From contig CANQGC010000010.1 of assembly GCA_947600345.1 (NCBI GenBank), positions 1 to 23,625 of the forward strand: DNA of 23,625 nucleotides, given 5' to 3'. The DNA is from an uncultured Clostridia bacterium (GTDB lineage: Bacteria; Bacillota; Clostridia; Christensenellales; Aristaeellaceae). The first letter of the stretch is position 1; each line of letters begins with the position of its first letter. Below are positions 7,530 through 15,125 of the stretch, piece by piece. Made by a program: the position numbers and the translations under genes. The notes under the pieces were generated by a model that was not told where the DNA came from, did no database searches, and saw only the letters and a program-made list of their open reading frames with translations.

Positions 7530-8411
7530 ATGGCCCTGTTCAATTCGGATTCCGAGCGGCAGCGCAAGGAGAACCTGAAGCGCATGGAGGACGAGCGCCT
7601 GCGCTTCGCCCAGGAGATGGACGCCCGGGGCTTCCGCCCGGAGCGCATGTTCTTCTGCTCCCGGGAGGACGGCAGCTTCGTGGCGCTGGCCCTGCACGAG
7701 GGCAAGCTCGCGCTGATCGACGCCCCCAAATTCGGCACCGACGGCAAGTTCACGCTGGATCTGCTCGACGCCCCCCAGTGCGACCGGGAGGACGTGTTCG
7801 AGAAGGGCACCGGCCTCAACGGCGCCTTCGGCTTCGGCACCAAGGGCGCCCGGGGCTTCAACCTGTTCATCCGCAACAGCGACGGGCTGTTCGTGAAGGT
7901 GCCCGTGGTGTTCGGCCGAAACAGCTGGATGGAGGCGCCCTACAAGAAGAACCCGCTGCTGCGCACCAGGCGCCGCAGGGGCGACGCCAACGTCATGTGG
8001 GACTTCACGCCCATCGACAGCCAGTCCCTGAAGAAGATCGAGTCCATGCTGCAGGACTACTACCTGGCGGGCGTGAGCGCCGCCTCCGCGCGTCCCGCCG
8101 AGGCCCGGCCGGAGCCCCGGCCGGAGCCTGCCGCCTCCACCGCGGACGCCTTCTACGAGGCGCTGGAGGCCGCCGTTCGCGAGGAGGAGCTGGACCGCTA
8201 CACCCGCGTCAACTTCGGGGCGATCTACCGGGCGGACAACTGCCTGAGCGTCGTCTGGCACTCGCCGAACGACTGCGAGCTCTGCTACACGATCGACCGG
8301 GAGCGGACCGGCTATCGCGACGAACACCTGACGCAGCAGCAGGCGATGGAAAAGTGCCTGGCCCACATGCGCGGGAAAAAGGAAGCGGCGGAGCGAGCGC
8401 CGGAGATATGA
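7530..8411 (+). CDS. Hypothetical soluble protein
   Basis: A 293-residue protein; ATG at 7530 with AAAGGAGGG (7516-7524) just upstream and a strong promoter close by, giving a short leader. It has no signal peptide or membrane segment, so it is probably cytoplasmic. The first 35 residues are highly charged and helical (SERQRKENLKRMEDERLR). Residues about 38-125 look like a beta-rich domain (MFFCSREDGSFVALALHEGK, NLFIRNSDGLFVKVPVVFG). A basic RTRRRRGD patch, an Ala/Pro/Glu linker (about 185-210) and a C-terminal domain of about 75 residues (YTRVNFGAIYRADNCLSVVW) follow. I do not recognise the family. It stands alone between divergent and convergent neighbours and is closed by a terminator hairpin. 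Confidence 0.82.
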   Translation: MALFNSDSERQRKENLKRMEDERLRFAQEMDARGFRPERMFFCSREDGSFVALALHEGKLALIDAPKFGTDGKFTLDLLDAPQCDREDVFEKGTGLNGAFGFGTKGARGFNLFIRNSDGLFVKVPVVFGRNSWMEAPYKKNPLLRTRRRRGDANVMWDFTPIDSQSLKKIESMLQDYYLAGVSAASARPAEARPEPRPEPAASTADAFYEALEAAVREEELDRYTRVNFGAIYRADNCLSVVWHSPNDCELCYTIDRERTGYRDEHLTQQQAMEKCLAHMRGKKEAAERAPEI

Positions 8412-8469
8412 CGCGCCGCGAATGGCGGCGAGAATCGAAGCGGAGAGGGAATCGCTCGGGTTATGGCGA

Positions 8470-8497
8470 AGGCCCCGGCGCACATGCGCCGGGGCCT
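8470..8497. terminator. Bidirectional terminator-like hairpin between convergent genes
   Basis: AGGCCCCGGCGC - ACAT - GCGCCGGGGCCT forms a perfect 12-bp GC-rich stem. It lies between the ends of the 7530 gene (+) and the coiled-coil gene (-); short T/A tracts on the two sides are weak. Confidence 0.72.
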
Positions 8498-8526
8498 CGC
8501 TTTGCTTCAATGCTTACTGCTTTCGC

Positions 8527-10473
8527 TCACTGCTCCACCGTGATCGTGACCGGCAGCCGCGTGATGGAGGCGGGGCTGCCGTCCGCGCTCTGGACGGTGG
8601 CCACCGCGACGGCCGGGTAGCTGCCCGGGGCGAGCGCCTCGTCCAGCGCGAAGCTCTCCAGCGCCTCGCCCGGCTCGATCGGCCCCGAGGTGTAGAGCGC
8701 CTCGCCGTTCATCTCGATGCGCAGCACCGCGCTGTTGCCGCTGATTTCGCCGTTGATGTAGCTCCAGTGCGCGCTCACGCCGTCGGCGTCCACGGCGATC
8801 TCGCTGCCCATCGTGGACGAGGCGTGCGCCTGGCCCTCGCCCGGATTGTGGGCGATGCGGTACGCCTCCAGCGTGGACAGGTACCGGTCGCGCTCCGCGA
8901 CCGCCGCCGCCAGCTGGGCGTTGAGCTCGGAGGCCCGCGCCTGCTCGTTGACGATCTGCACGTTCAGCTCGCTGATCTTGCCCGCGTCGGCCTCGCTCTG
9001 GCTCGAGAGCTCCGCCACCTGCTCCTGCAGCGTGGCGATGGTCGCATTGCTCTCGCCGATGGCGGCGTTCAGCGCGTCCACGTTGGACAGCGCCGCGGCG
9101 AGCTCCGCTTCCAGCGACTCGATGTTCTGCTCCAGCTCCCTGCGCGCGGCCTCCTGCTCGGCCGCGGCGTCGACCGCCGCGCCGATATCGCTCACCTGGC
9201 CGCTCACCTCGCCGCGGATCTTCTCGAGCTCGGCGATCTTCTCCTCGGCGGGCATCTCGCTCTCATCGGCGGCGAGGATCTCCTCGACCCTTCCGCGAAC
9301 CTCCTCCGCATCGGCCGCCTCGGTCAGGCGCTCGCGCACCTGCGACTCTGCGGCCGCCGCGCCGGATGCGGTGGGAGCCGCCGCTTCCTCCGCCGGGGCT
9401 TCCGTCTCTTCGGCCGGAGCTTCCGCCTCTTCGGCCTGAGCCTCCGTCTCTTCAGCCGGAGCTTCCGCTTCCTCAGCTGAAGCCTCCGTCTCTTCGATCG
9501 GAGCTTCCGCCTCTTCAGCCGGGGCTTCCGCCTCTTCGGCCGGGGCTTCCGCTTCGTCCGAAGGTTCGGCGGGGACAGAGCCGCCCAGCTCGGCGATGCC
9601 GCTGTCGATCGAGGCGAGCACCACGTTCAGGTCGTCCATCTGGGTCTTGGCCTCGCCGATCAGCGCGTCGCCACTGAGGGTTTGAAGCGCGAGCTCGCTC
9701 TGCCGGGCCTCCAGCGCCGCCGTCGCCTCCGTCAGCTGCGCCTCCAGCGCGGTCTTGGCCTCCGTCGCCTCGCTCAGCTGCGTCTCCAGCGAAGTCTTAG
9801 CCTCCGTCGCCTCGCTCAGCTGCGTTTCCAGCGTGCTCTTGGCCTCCGTCGCCTCACTCAGCTGCGTCTCCAGCGAAGTCTTGGCCTCCGTCGCCTCGCT
9901 CAGCTGCGTCTCCAGCGAACTCTTGGCCTCCGTCGCCTCGCTCAGCTGCGTCTCCAGCGAAGTCTTGGCCTCCGTCGCCTCGCTCAGCTGCGTCTCCAGC
10001 GAGCTGTTGGCCTCCGCCGCCTCGCTCAGCTGCGTCTCCAGCGAGCTGTTGGCCTCCGCCGCCTCGCTCAGCTGGGCCTCCAGCGTCGCCTTGTCGGCCT
10101 GGGCCTGATTCAACTGCGATTCAAAGCCGTCCCGGGCCGTCTCGGTCTCCGCGAGCTGCGTCTCGAGGGCGGTCTTGGCCTCCGCCGCCTCGCTCAGCTG
10201 CGTCTCCAGCGAGGTCTTGGCCGCGGTCGTCTCCGTCAGTTGCGATTCGAGCGAGGCCTTGGCCTGCGTCGCCTCGGTCAGCTCGGAGCTGACGCTCTCA
10301 TAGTCGGCGTTCAGCGTCTCGTTCTGCTCCTGCGCGCTGCTGAGTTGGGCGTTGACCTCCACCAGTTCCCGCTGGGAAGCCGTGAGCCGGTTGTTGACGA
10401 CCACCACGGCGGCCACAGCGGCCACCAGCAGCAGGGCCAGTACGGCGATCCAAACCTTGTTCCTGCGATCCAT
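8527..10473 (-). CDS. Membrane-anchored long coiled-coil protein with C-terminal Ig-like domain (fourth gene of motor operon)
   Basis: A 648-residue protein; ATG at 10473 with GGAGGAGG (10482-10489) upstream. A short basic N-terminus (MDRRNK) and one transmembrane helix (about 8-27) make it a signal-anchor protein with its bulk outside the membrane. A coiled coil of about 250 residues follows. Its core is eight tandem 14-residue units (two heptads, consensus LSEATEAKTSLETQ), encoded by 42-bp repeats at 9733-10068. Then come an EAEAPAEE low-complexity region (about 301-370), a second coiled coil (about 372-540), and a C-terminal beta-sandwich-like domain (about 555-648, SAHWSYINGEISGNSAVLRIEM). 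The layout (one helix, long rod, small terminal domain) resembles TolA/TonB-type transducers by shape, not by sequence. It is the last gene of an operon with MotA/MotB-like proteins and is probably their mechanical partner; function is inferred. Confidence 0.85.
   Translation of the reverse strand: MDRRNKVWIAVLALLLVAAVAAVVVVNNRLTASQRELVEVNAQLSSAQEQNETLNADYESVSSELTEATQAKASLESQLTETTAAKTSLETQLSEAAEAKTALETQLAETETARDGFESQLNQAQADKATLEAQLSEAAEANSSLETQLSEAAEANSSLETQLSEATEAKTSLETQLSEATEAKSSLETQLSEATEAKTSLETQLSEATEAKSTLETQLSEATEAKTSLETQLSEATEAKTALEAQLTEATAALEARQSELALQTLSGDALIGEAKTQMDDLNVVLASIDSGIAELGGSVPAEPSDEAEAPAEEAEAPAEEAEAPIEETEASAEEAEAPAEETEAQAEEAEAPAEETEAPAEEAAAPTASGAAAAESQVRERLTEAADAEEVRGRVEEILAADESEMPAEEKIAELEKIRGEVSGQVSDIGAAVDAAAEQEAARRELEQNIESLEAELAAALSNVDALNAAIGESNATIATLQEQVAELSSQSEADAGKISELNVQIVNEQARASELNAQLAAAVAERDRYLSTLEAYRIAHNPGEGQAHASSTMGSEIAVDADGVSAHWSYINGEISGNSAVLRIEMNGEALYTSGPIEPGEALESFALDEALAPGSYPAVAVATVQSADGSPASITRLPVTITVEQ
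9733..10068 (-). repeat. Eight in-frame 42-bp tandem repeats
   Basis: The block beginning CAGCTGCGTCTCCAGCG recurs exactly every 42 bp (9733, 9775, 9817, 9859, 9901, 9943, 9985, 10027), with more diverged units on both sides. Each encodes 14 residues, exactly two coiled-coil heptads. It is a coding repeat and probably prone to length changes between strains. Confidence 0.93.
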
Positions 10474-10559
10474 GCCTAAAGCCTCCTCCGTATTTCAACT
10501 CCGTTTTTTGACTCCGTATTGCGATGGTTCCCTTGCATTTCCGAATTCAACTCCGCGCG

Positions 10560-11111
10560 TCAGGAAGCGCCGGCGGCCGCTTCGTCCTCCTCGGCCTCCA
10601 TCAGCACCGTGCGCTGCTGCATGCCGTTGATCTTCCACTCGCCGTTCTGCTTGACGAGGGTGATGTCGTACCGGCCGCCCTGCCAGGTGGGCCGGGCGGG
10701 CAGGTTCTCGCTCCGGCGGCTGGATACGATGCTCGCGGTGATCGAAGGAATGCGCTCCACCACGGTGCAGGTGGCGTAGCTGTCCCAGGGCCAGGCCCAG
10801 AGCTTCTCGATCGAGAGATCGTACTCAAAGTCGGTGATGACGTAGTTGTCGTACACGCTGGAGCCGTCGAACGCGCCCTCGAGCGCCGGATCCGAGGACA
10901 GGAAGTCCGCGTGGAAGTAGAAGTTCAGCGTCTCGGCGTCCTCCCGGGTGAGTATGACCTCCGCGCGGCGCTGCAGTCCGTCGCTCAGGACCACATAGAT
11001 GTTCGCGGTGTTCAGGCACATGTAGAAGCCGCACACCAGCATGCCGCAGAGTATGCACACCAGCAGCAGCCTGGTGACGATGAACCAGATCAACCTGCGC
11101 AGTTGCAGCAA
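10560..11111 (-). CDS. Small membrane-anchored protein (third gene of motor operon)
   Basis: A 183-residue protein. The TTG at 11111 is chosen because an in-frame TAA lies three codons upstream (11118-11120) and AGAGGT sits just upstream; a nearby ATG at 11118 is in a different frame. A basic N-terminus (LQLRRL) is followed by one transmembrane helix (about 8-33, with Cys residues at its outer end) and an exported domain of about 145 residues. The domain ends with YDITLVKQNGEWKINGMQQR, which recalls the last strands of NTF2-like/DUF4878-type lipoprotein domains, and then an acidic Ala tail. It begins 40 bases after the OmpA-like gene and is followed 86 bases later by the coiled-coil gene, so all are probably co-transcribed. 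The family assignment is tentative; it may be an accessory subunit of the motor complex. Confidence 0.78.
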   Translation of the reverse strand: MLQLRRLIWFIVTRLLLVCILCGMLVCGFYMCLNTANIYVVLSDGLQRRAEVILTREDAETLNFYFHADFLSSDPALEGAFDGSSVYDNYVITDFEYDLSIEKLWAWPWDSYATCTVVERIPSITASIVSSRRSENLPARPTWQGGRYDITLVKQNGEWKINGMQQRTVLMEAEEDEAAAGAS

Positions 11112-11151
11112 TTGGCATTACCTCTTCTCTTTTGAATCGTCCGCGCCGCGC

Positions 11152-12318
11152 TCACTCGGCGGCGGCTTCGTCCACGCCCTCGAGTATGGTTCGCAGCTGT
11201 TGGATCATCTGCTCGTCGGTCAGGCGGAACTTGAACACCACGCGCCGGGAGGCGTCCATGTCCTCCAGCCCGTCCGGGCCGAAGATGCGGTCGCTGAAGC
11301 TCCGGCCGTTGACGGTGACCACGTCGCGCAGCACGTTCTTCATGTCCGGCGAAACGGCGGGGCTGTCGCCCAGCACGTAGCTGGCCACCGCCAGCGCGCG
11401 CTGCTGGGAGAGCTGCAGGTTGGACAGATACGTGCCCACCGAGTCCGTGTGGCCCTCGATGATGATCTCGGACACGTAGGGCCGGTACTCCTCGGAGAAC
11501 AGCACGTCCAGATACACCGGCAGGAATTCGTCGATGAAGCCCTTGCCCCGCTGGGTGAGGTCGTACGCGCCGGTGGCGAAGAGCACGTCCGACTCCAGCG
11601 CGATGGAGCCCGTGGAGGAATCCACCGTGGCGGATATGTTGCTGCTGCGCAGCGCGTCGGACAGCGAGGTGATGATGCGGGTGCGCATGCCCACCAGCTG
11701 CTCGATCTGCACCTGCTGGTCCTGCAGCGCCTGCCGGGCGCTGTCCAGCTCGCTCTGCTGGGACGCCAGCTGCCCCTGCGCGGCGCTCAGCTCGCCCTCG
11801 CGGGTCGCGAGCTGCGCCTGGGCCTCGGCCAGTTCGCTCTGCTGGGACGCCAGCTGCTCCTGCGCGGTGCTCAGCTCGCCCTGCTGGCTCTCCAGCAGCG
11901 CCTGCGCCTGGGTCAGCTCGCTCTGCTGGGCCGTGAGCTGGGCGTCCAACTCGTCCAGCCTCGTCTGGGCCTCGGCCAGCTCCGTGCGCTGGGATTCCAG
12001 CACGTCTTCGGCGCTGTCGAGCTCCTTCTGCTTGGCGTCGAGCAGGATCTGCTGGGAGACCATCTTCTTCTCCGCCTCGCTCAGCGCGCTCTGCTGGGTC
12101 TCCAGCTCCGTCTGCGCCTGGTCGAGCTGATACTCCCTGCGGGCGATCTCCGCCTCGTTGACCTCGGCCAGGTTAAAGTATTGGTAGATGATGTAGAACA
12201 TCACCAGTATGATGATCAGCACAAGGCAGCTCATCAGGTCGGAGAAGCTCAGCCAAAAGCTGCCGTTTCCCCCGCCGTCCCGCCGCGCCCGGCTTCGATT
12301 TACGCGCATGCCGCTCAC
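11152..12318 (-). CDS. MotB/ZorB-like protein with OmpA peptidoglycan-binding domain (second gene of motor operon)
   Basis: About 388 residues. It has a charged N-terminus and one transmembrane helix (about 21-48, starting FWLSFSDLMSCLVL). The Asp in SDLM sits where MotB, ExbD and ZorB carry their ion-binding Asp. A coiled coil (about 55-225) is built of 14-residue repeats (LASQQSELAEAQAQ type), and an OmpA/MotB C-terminal domain follows (about 235-375). That domain shows EGHTDSVG (about 288) and NLQLSQQRALAVASYVL, an exact match to the N-x2-L-S-x2-R-A-x2-V-x3-L peptidoglycan-binding pattern. The start is either GTG 12318 or ATG 12309, the latter having GGTGA just upstream. It begins 20 bases after the MotA-like gene. 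The role as wall-anchored stator partner is well supported; the coiled coil is much longer than in flagellar MotB. Confidence 0.9.
   Translation of the reverse strand: MSGMRVNRSRARRDGGGNGSFWLSFSDLMSCLVLIIILVMFYIIYQYFNLAEVNEAEIARREYQLDQAQTELETQQSALSEAEKKMVSQQILLDAKQKELDSAEDVLESQRTELAEAQTRLDELDAQLTAQQSELTQAQALLESQQGELSTAQEQLASQQSELAEAQAQLATREGELSAAQGQLASQQSELDSARQALQDQQVQIEQLVGMRTRIITSLSDALRSSNISATVDSSTGSIALESDVLFATGAYDLTQRGKGFIDEFLPVYLDVLFSEEYRPYVSEIIIEGHTDSVGTYLSNLQLSQQRALAVASYVLGDSPAVSPDMKNVLRDVVTVNGRSFSDRIFGPDGLEDMDASRRVVFKFRLTDEQMIQQLRTILEGVDEAAAE
11746..11955 (-). repeat. About five in-frame 42-bp repeats in the OmpA-like gene
   Basis: Related 42-bp blocks (CAGCTCGCTCTGCTGGGACG type) recur at about 11746, 11788, 11830, 11872 and 11914. 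They encode 14-residue coiled-coil units with pattern L.SQQ.EL..AQ.Q. More diverged units extend both ways. Confidence 0.8.
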
Positions 12319-12338
12319 CGCCCTTCCCGGCGCCGCGC

Positions 12339-13901
12339 TCAGCGGCGGCCCCCGTAGAGGCGGTCGACGGTGTCATCCAGCGCGCGCCTGGCCTCGGCCA
12401 TCGCGTCCGTCAGGCGGTCCACCTGGTCCAGGAAGCTGTTCGCGCTCTCGTCCACGGCGACGGGCAGCTTGCTCAGCGAATCGGATATGCCGTTGGCCAG
12501 GTAGTCCACCCGCTGGGTGAACTGGTTGACGTAGTCCTGATAGGCGTCCAGCGTGAGCTTCAATTCCTTGGTGATGCCCGCGGTGCAGTCCTTGTGAATC
12601 TGGCGCAACTGATCCCCGGCGGTGCGCAGCTCCGACGCGGCGTTCCCCAGCGCGACGACCGCGTCGCCGCTCTGCCTGCTCACGTCGCCGGTGAACTCCC
12701 GCATGGTGGCGTCCATGCGCTCCAGGGAGCGGGTCACTTCCTCCTGCATCGCGGTGACGCTCTTGAGGTAGTTGACCTGCTGGCGGGAGATCAGGTCCAT
12801 CTGCTCCATGCCGGAGGCCACGCGCTCGAAGGCGTCGTCTGTCTGGCGCTGGTTTTCGCGAAGGTCGTGTATGTATTCGGCGTTGGCGCGCACCATGTCG
12901 TCGGTGACGCGCGCCACCTGCCGCAGGTTGTCCAGCAGCGCGGAGCTGTCCTCCATGCTATCCTGCACGGCGCGCATGGTGCGCTCCTGGCGCTCGGCCG
13001 CCTCCTCCAGCGCGGAGGACAGGCGCTTGATCTGGCCGCCCATCATATCGTCCATGCGGTCGATGAAGCGGGTGACCACCGCGTCCAGGAAGCGCATCTG
13101 GTCCTTGGTGTTGACGGACACGAAATTGCGCAGGCTGTTATTGAGCGGCTCCACCGCCTTGCCCACGGCGGTGGCGATGTTGTCGGTGAGCTTGCCGGAG
13201 AGGTCCTCCGCCATCTGGCGAATCAGCACGGTCTGCTCCTGCTGGTAGATGGCCACCTGGGTCATCGGGTCCACCGACGAGAGCCCCGCGTAGCGGCTGA
13301 CCGCGCCGTAGAAGTTGCGCAGCGTGCGCTCGGTGGAGCCGTAGACGAAGCGGGTGATCAGCGTGAAGCACACCGAGCCCACCACGCCGAAGATCGACGT
13401 CATGAAGGCGTAGCGCATGCCGGGAATCAGCGTGACGATGGAGTCCATGACCGCCTTGGAATCGCTCATGCTGAAGCCGGAGAGGCCCTGGGCCAGGCCG
13501 ATGAGCGTGCCCAGGAAGCCCACGGACACCAGCAGCCCGGGCACCGCCTCGGCGAAGCTTCCGCGGCCGGGGCCGTAGATCACGGTCTCCTCATTGATGT
13601 AATCCTCCACGTTCGAGGCGTTGTGGTACACCCCGTCCGCGAAGAACAGGTTGTTCAGGTATTCGCTCCAATGGGCGAAGAGGGCGCCCTTGCCCAGGAA
13701 CTCCGGCGCCTGCCAGCTCTTCTTCGCCGAGTCCCCCGCGCGCACGTTGCGCACGGCGCTGCGAAGCAGGCTGCGGTTGGCCAGCACCGGGAACACGCAC
13801 TTGATCAGGCCGAACACAAACACAAGCACGATGATCGCGTAGACTAGGAGGTTCAAAACCCCACCGCCCGTGAATCCTTGCAGAAAAGATGAAAAGGTCA
13901 T
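12339..13901 (-). CDS. MotA/TolQ/ExbB-family proton channel with long cytoplasmic tail, ZorA-like (first gene of motor operon)
   Basis: A 520-residue protein. ATG 13901 (MTFSSFLQGF) is chosen because GGAGGT (13906-13911) is four bases upstream; the longer frame to 14015 lacks such support. There are three membrane helices: about 14-40, 121-140 (PGLLVSVGFLGTLIGLAQGL) and 164-187 (YAFMTSIFGVVGSVCFTLI), the last two being the MotA/TolQ/ExbB signature. The loop at 41-115 and everything after 190 should be cytoplasmic. The tail of about 330 residues is helical and amphipathic (RQVARVTDDMVRANAEYI). A MotA core with a long helical tail, next to an OmpA/MotB partner, matches the ZorAB layout of Zorya. 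No flagellar, Zorya effector or Tol genes lie nearby. It is likely an ion-driven rotary motor subunit. Transcription probably starts from the extended -10 promoter at 13949. Confidence 0.9.
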   Translation of the reverse strand: MTFSSFLQGFTGGGVLNLLVYAIIVLVFVFGLIKCVFPVLANRSLLRSAVRNVRAGDSAKKSWQAPEFLGKGALFAHWSEYLNNLFFADGVYHNASNVEDYINEETVIYGPGRGSFAEAVPGLLVSVGFLGTLIGLAQGLSGFSMSDSKAVMDSIVTLIPGMRYAFMTSIFGVVGSVCFTLITRFVYGSTERTLRNFYGAVSRYAGLSSVDPMTQVAIYQQEQTVLIRQMAEDLSGKLTDNIATAVGKAVEPLNNSLRNFVSVNTKDQMRFLDAVVTRFIDRMDDMMGGQIKRLSSALEEAAERQERTMRAVQDSMEDSSALLDNLRQVARVTDDMVRANAEYIHDLRENQRQTDDAFERVASGMEQMDLISRQQVNYLKSVTAMQEEVTRSLERMDATMREFTGDVSRQSGDAVVALGNAASELRTAGDQLRQIHKDCTAGITKELKLTLDAYQDYVNQFTQRVDYLANGISDSLSKLPVAVDESANSFLDQVDRLTDAMAEARRALDDTVDRLYGGRR

Positions 13902-13948
13902 GCTTACCTCCAAATTCCAGCGCTTCACCAATATGGCTATACACATAT

Positions 13949-13966
13949 AGTATAGCATCGCGATGC
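13949..13966 (-). promoter_or_regulatory. Extended -10 promoter of motor operon with abutting 12-bp palindrome
   Basis: On the minus strand, TGCTATACT is an extended -10 (TATACT at 13949-13954) with no good -35 box at 17 bp. Immediately upstream, GCATCGCGATGC (13955-13966) is a perfect 12-bp palindrome lying in the spacer, a natural operator position. About 50 bases separate it from the start codon. Confidence 0.6.
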
Positions 13967-14108
13967 GACGGAATGAGGATGTATATGTAACGAAATATGG
14001 ACAAAATTGACGCATTCCGCCGGATTTTCTTGCGCTTTCCTTCTAAGTTTTTCCAAACGTTAAGATTCGGCACGAGACGTCGCGGCGCAAAGCCGAAGGC
14101 TGCGGCCC

Positions 14109-14137
14109 TTGCCGCGGGGCGAAGGCTGTGCTATACT
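14109..14137 (+). promoter_or_regulatory. Sigma-A promoter of the HAD phosphatase gene
   Basis: TTGCCG (14109-14114), 17-bp spacer, TGCTATACT with TATACT at 14132-14137, which also gives an extended -10. About 65 bases before the ATG. Confidence 0.75.
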
Positions 14138-14203
14138 GACAGGCAGGAGAGCGCCGGGCGCGCCTTCAAAGGGAGCGCGTCGCGGATGGGAGGAGATGTC
14201 CCC

Positions 14204-15040
14204 ATGTCAAAGATCAGGCTGATCGCGCTGGACCTGGACGGAACGCTGCTCGACTCGGACAAGCGGCTCACCCCGACCTGCCGGGAGGCGCTGGACCGCG
14301 CCGCCGCCGCGGGCATCGAGATCGTGCCCGCCACGGGCCGCTTCTTCGAGGGCATGCCCGAGGCGGTTCGCGCCCTGCCCTACGTGCGCCGGGCCATCAC
14401 CATCAACGGCGCCCAGGTGTGGGACGCGAGCGACGGCTCGGTGATCTACCGGGCGGAGATCCCCTGTGAGCGGGCGGTGGAGATCCTGCGCTACCTGGAC
14501 GGCCGCCCCCTGATCTACGACTGCTACGCGGACAACTGGGGCTGGATGAGCCGCGACATGTGGGAGGCCTGCGGCGACTACGTGCCCGACGCGCACTACT
14601 TCGACATGGTGCGCAGGCTCCGCACCCCGGTGGACGACCTGAAGCGATTCCTGCTGGAGCGCGGCGGCGGCGTGCAGAAGCTGCAGCTCTTCACCCGGGA
14701 CATGCCCCTGCGCGCGCGGCTGCTGCGGGAGCTGGGGCAGCGCTTCGAGGGCATCGCCGTATCCACGTCGGTGGTCAACAACATCGAGATCAACAGCGCC
14801 TCCGCCCACAAGGGCGCGGCGCTGCGGGCGCTGGCGGCGCATCTGGGCATCCCCCTCCCCCAGACCGCGGCCTTTGGCGACGGCATGAACGACCTGAGCA
14901 TGATCGAAACCGCCGGGCTGGGCATCGCCATGGGCAACGCCGCACCGGAGGTGAAGGCCCGGGCAAAGCGCGTCACCGGGGATTGCGATTCCGACGGCGT
15001 CGCCCGGGGCATCGAGCGCTGGTGCCTGGGCGCGGAGTAG
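14204..15040 (+). CDS. Cof-type HAD-IIB family phosphatase
   Basis: A 278-residue protein; ATG 14204 preceded by GGGAGGAG (14188-14195). HAD motif I is LDLDGTLLDSD near the N-terminus (nucleophile Asp and acid/base Asp). Motif II is in the PATGRF segment, the motif III Lys is in SAHKGAALRAL, and motif IV is FGDGMNDLSM. The type IIB cap lies between. These cytoplasmic enzymes remove phosphate from small sugar phosphates, nucleotides or cofactors, and substrate cannot be told from sequence. Length is typical. It is transcribed alone, divergently from the motor operon, and ends at a hairpin shared with the convergent gene. Confidence 0.93.
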   Translation: MSKIRLIALDLDGTLLDSDKRLTPTCREALDRAAAAGIEIVPATGRFFEGMPEAVRALPYVRRAITINGAQVWDASDGSVIYRAEIPCERAVEILRYLDGRPLIYDCYADNWGWMSRDMWEACGDYVPDAHYFDMVRRLRTPVDDLKRFLLERGGGVQKLQLFTRDMPLRARLLRELGQRFEGIAVSTSVVNNIEINSASAHKGAALRALAAHLGIPLPQTAAFGDGMNDLSMIETAGLGIAMGNAAPEVKARAKRVTGDCDSDGVARGIERWCLGAE

Positions 15041-15074
15041 CGCGGCGGAGCGATGAGCGCCGGAGCGCAAACAA

Positions 15075-15106
15075 ACCCCGGAGTGGCCCTGCGGCCTCTC
15101 CGGGGT
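15075..15106. terminator. Bidirectional terminator-like hairpin
   Basis: ACCCCGGAG (15075-15083) pairs with CTCCGGGGT (15098-15106), with a GGCC/GGCC inner pairing. It lies between the convergent HAD gene and the PG_binding_1 gene. TCCGTTCTTG follows on the plus strand and AAACAAAC precedes it, giving modest U-rich tails both ways. Confidence 0.75.
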
Positions 15107-15125
15107 CCGTTCTTGCCGTTTGAAT

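Noticed and set aside
9733..10068. Possible CRISPR array (regular 42-bp period)
   Set aside because: The repeats are directly adjacent with no unique spacers and lie in frame in a coding sequence; no cas genes nearby.
8422..10479. Plus-strand frames over the coiled-coil gene
   Set aside because: They translate the 42-bp repeats in antisense into Leu/Arg or Ser/Val-rich runs; the minus frame gives a proper coiled coil with TM helix and ribosome site.
10530..10560. Fragment of a type I element (AATTCAACTCCGCGCG)
   Set aside because: Only about 15 bases match the element and no hairpin is present, so chance cannot be excluded.
8527..13901. Complete Zorya anti-phage system
   Set aside because: Only the ZorA/ZorB-like motor pair is present; no ZorC, ZorD helicase-like or ZorE nuclease-like gene, so a defence role is not claimed.
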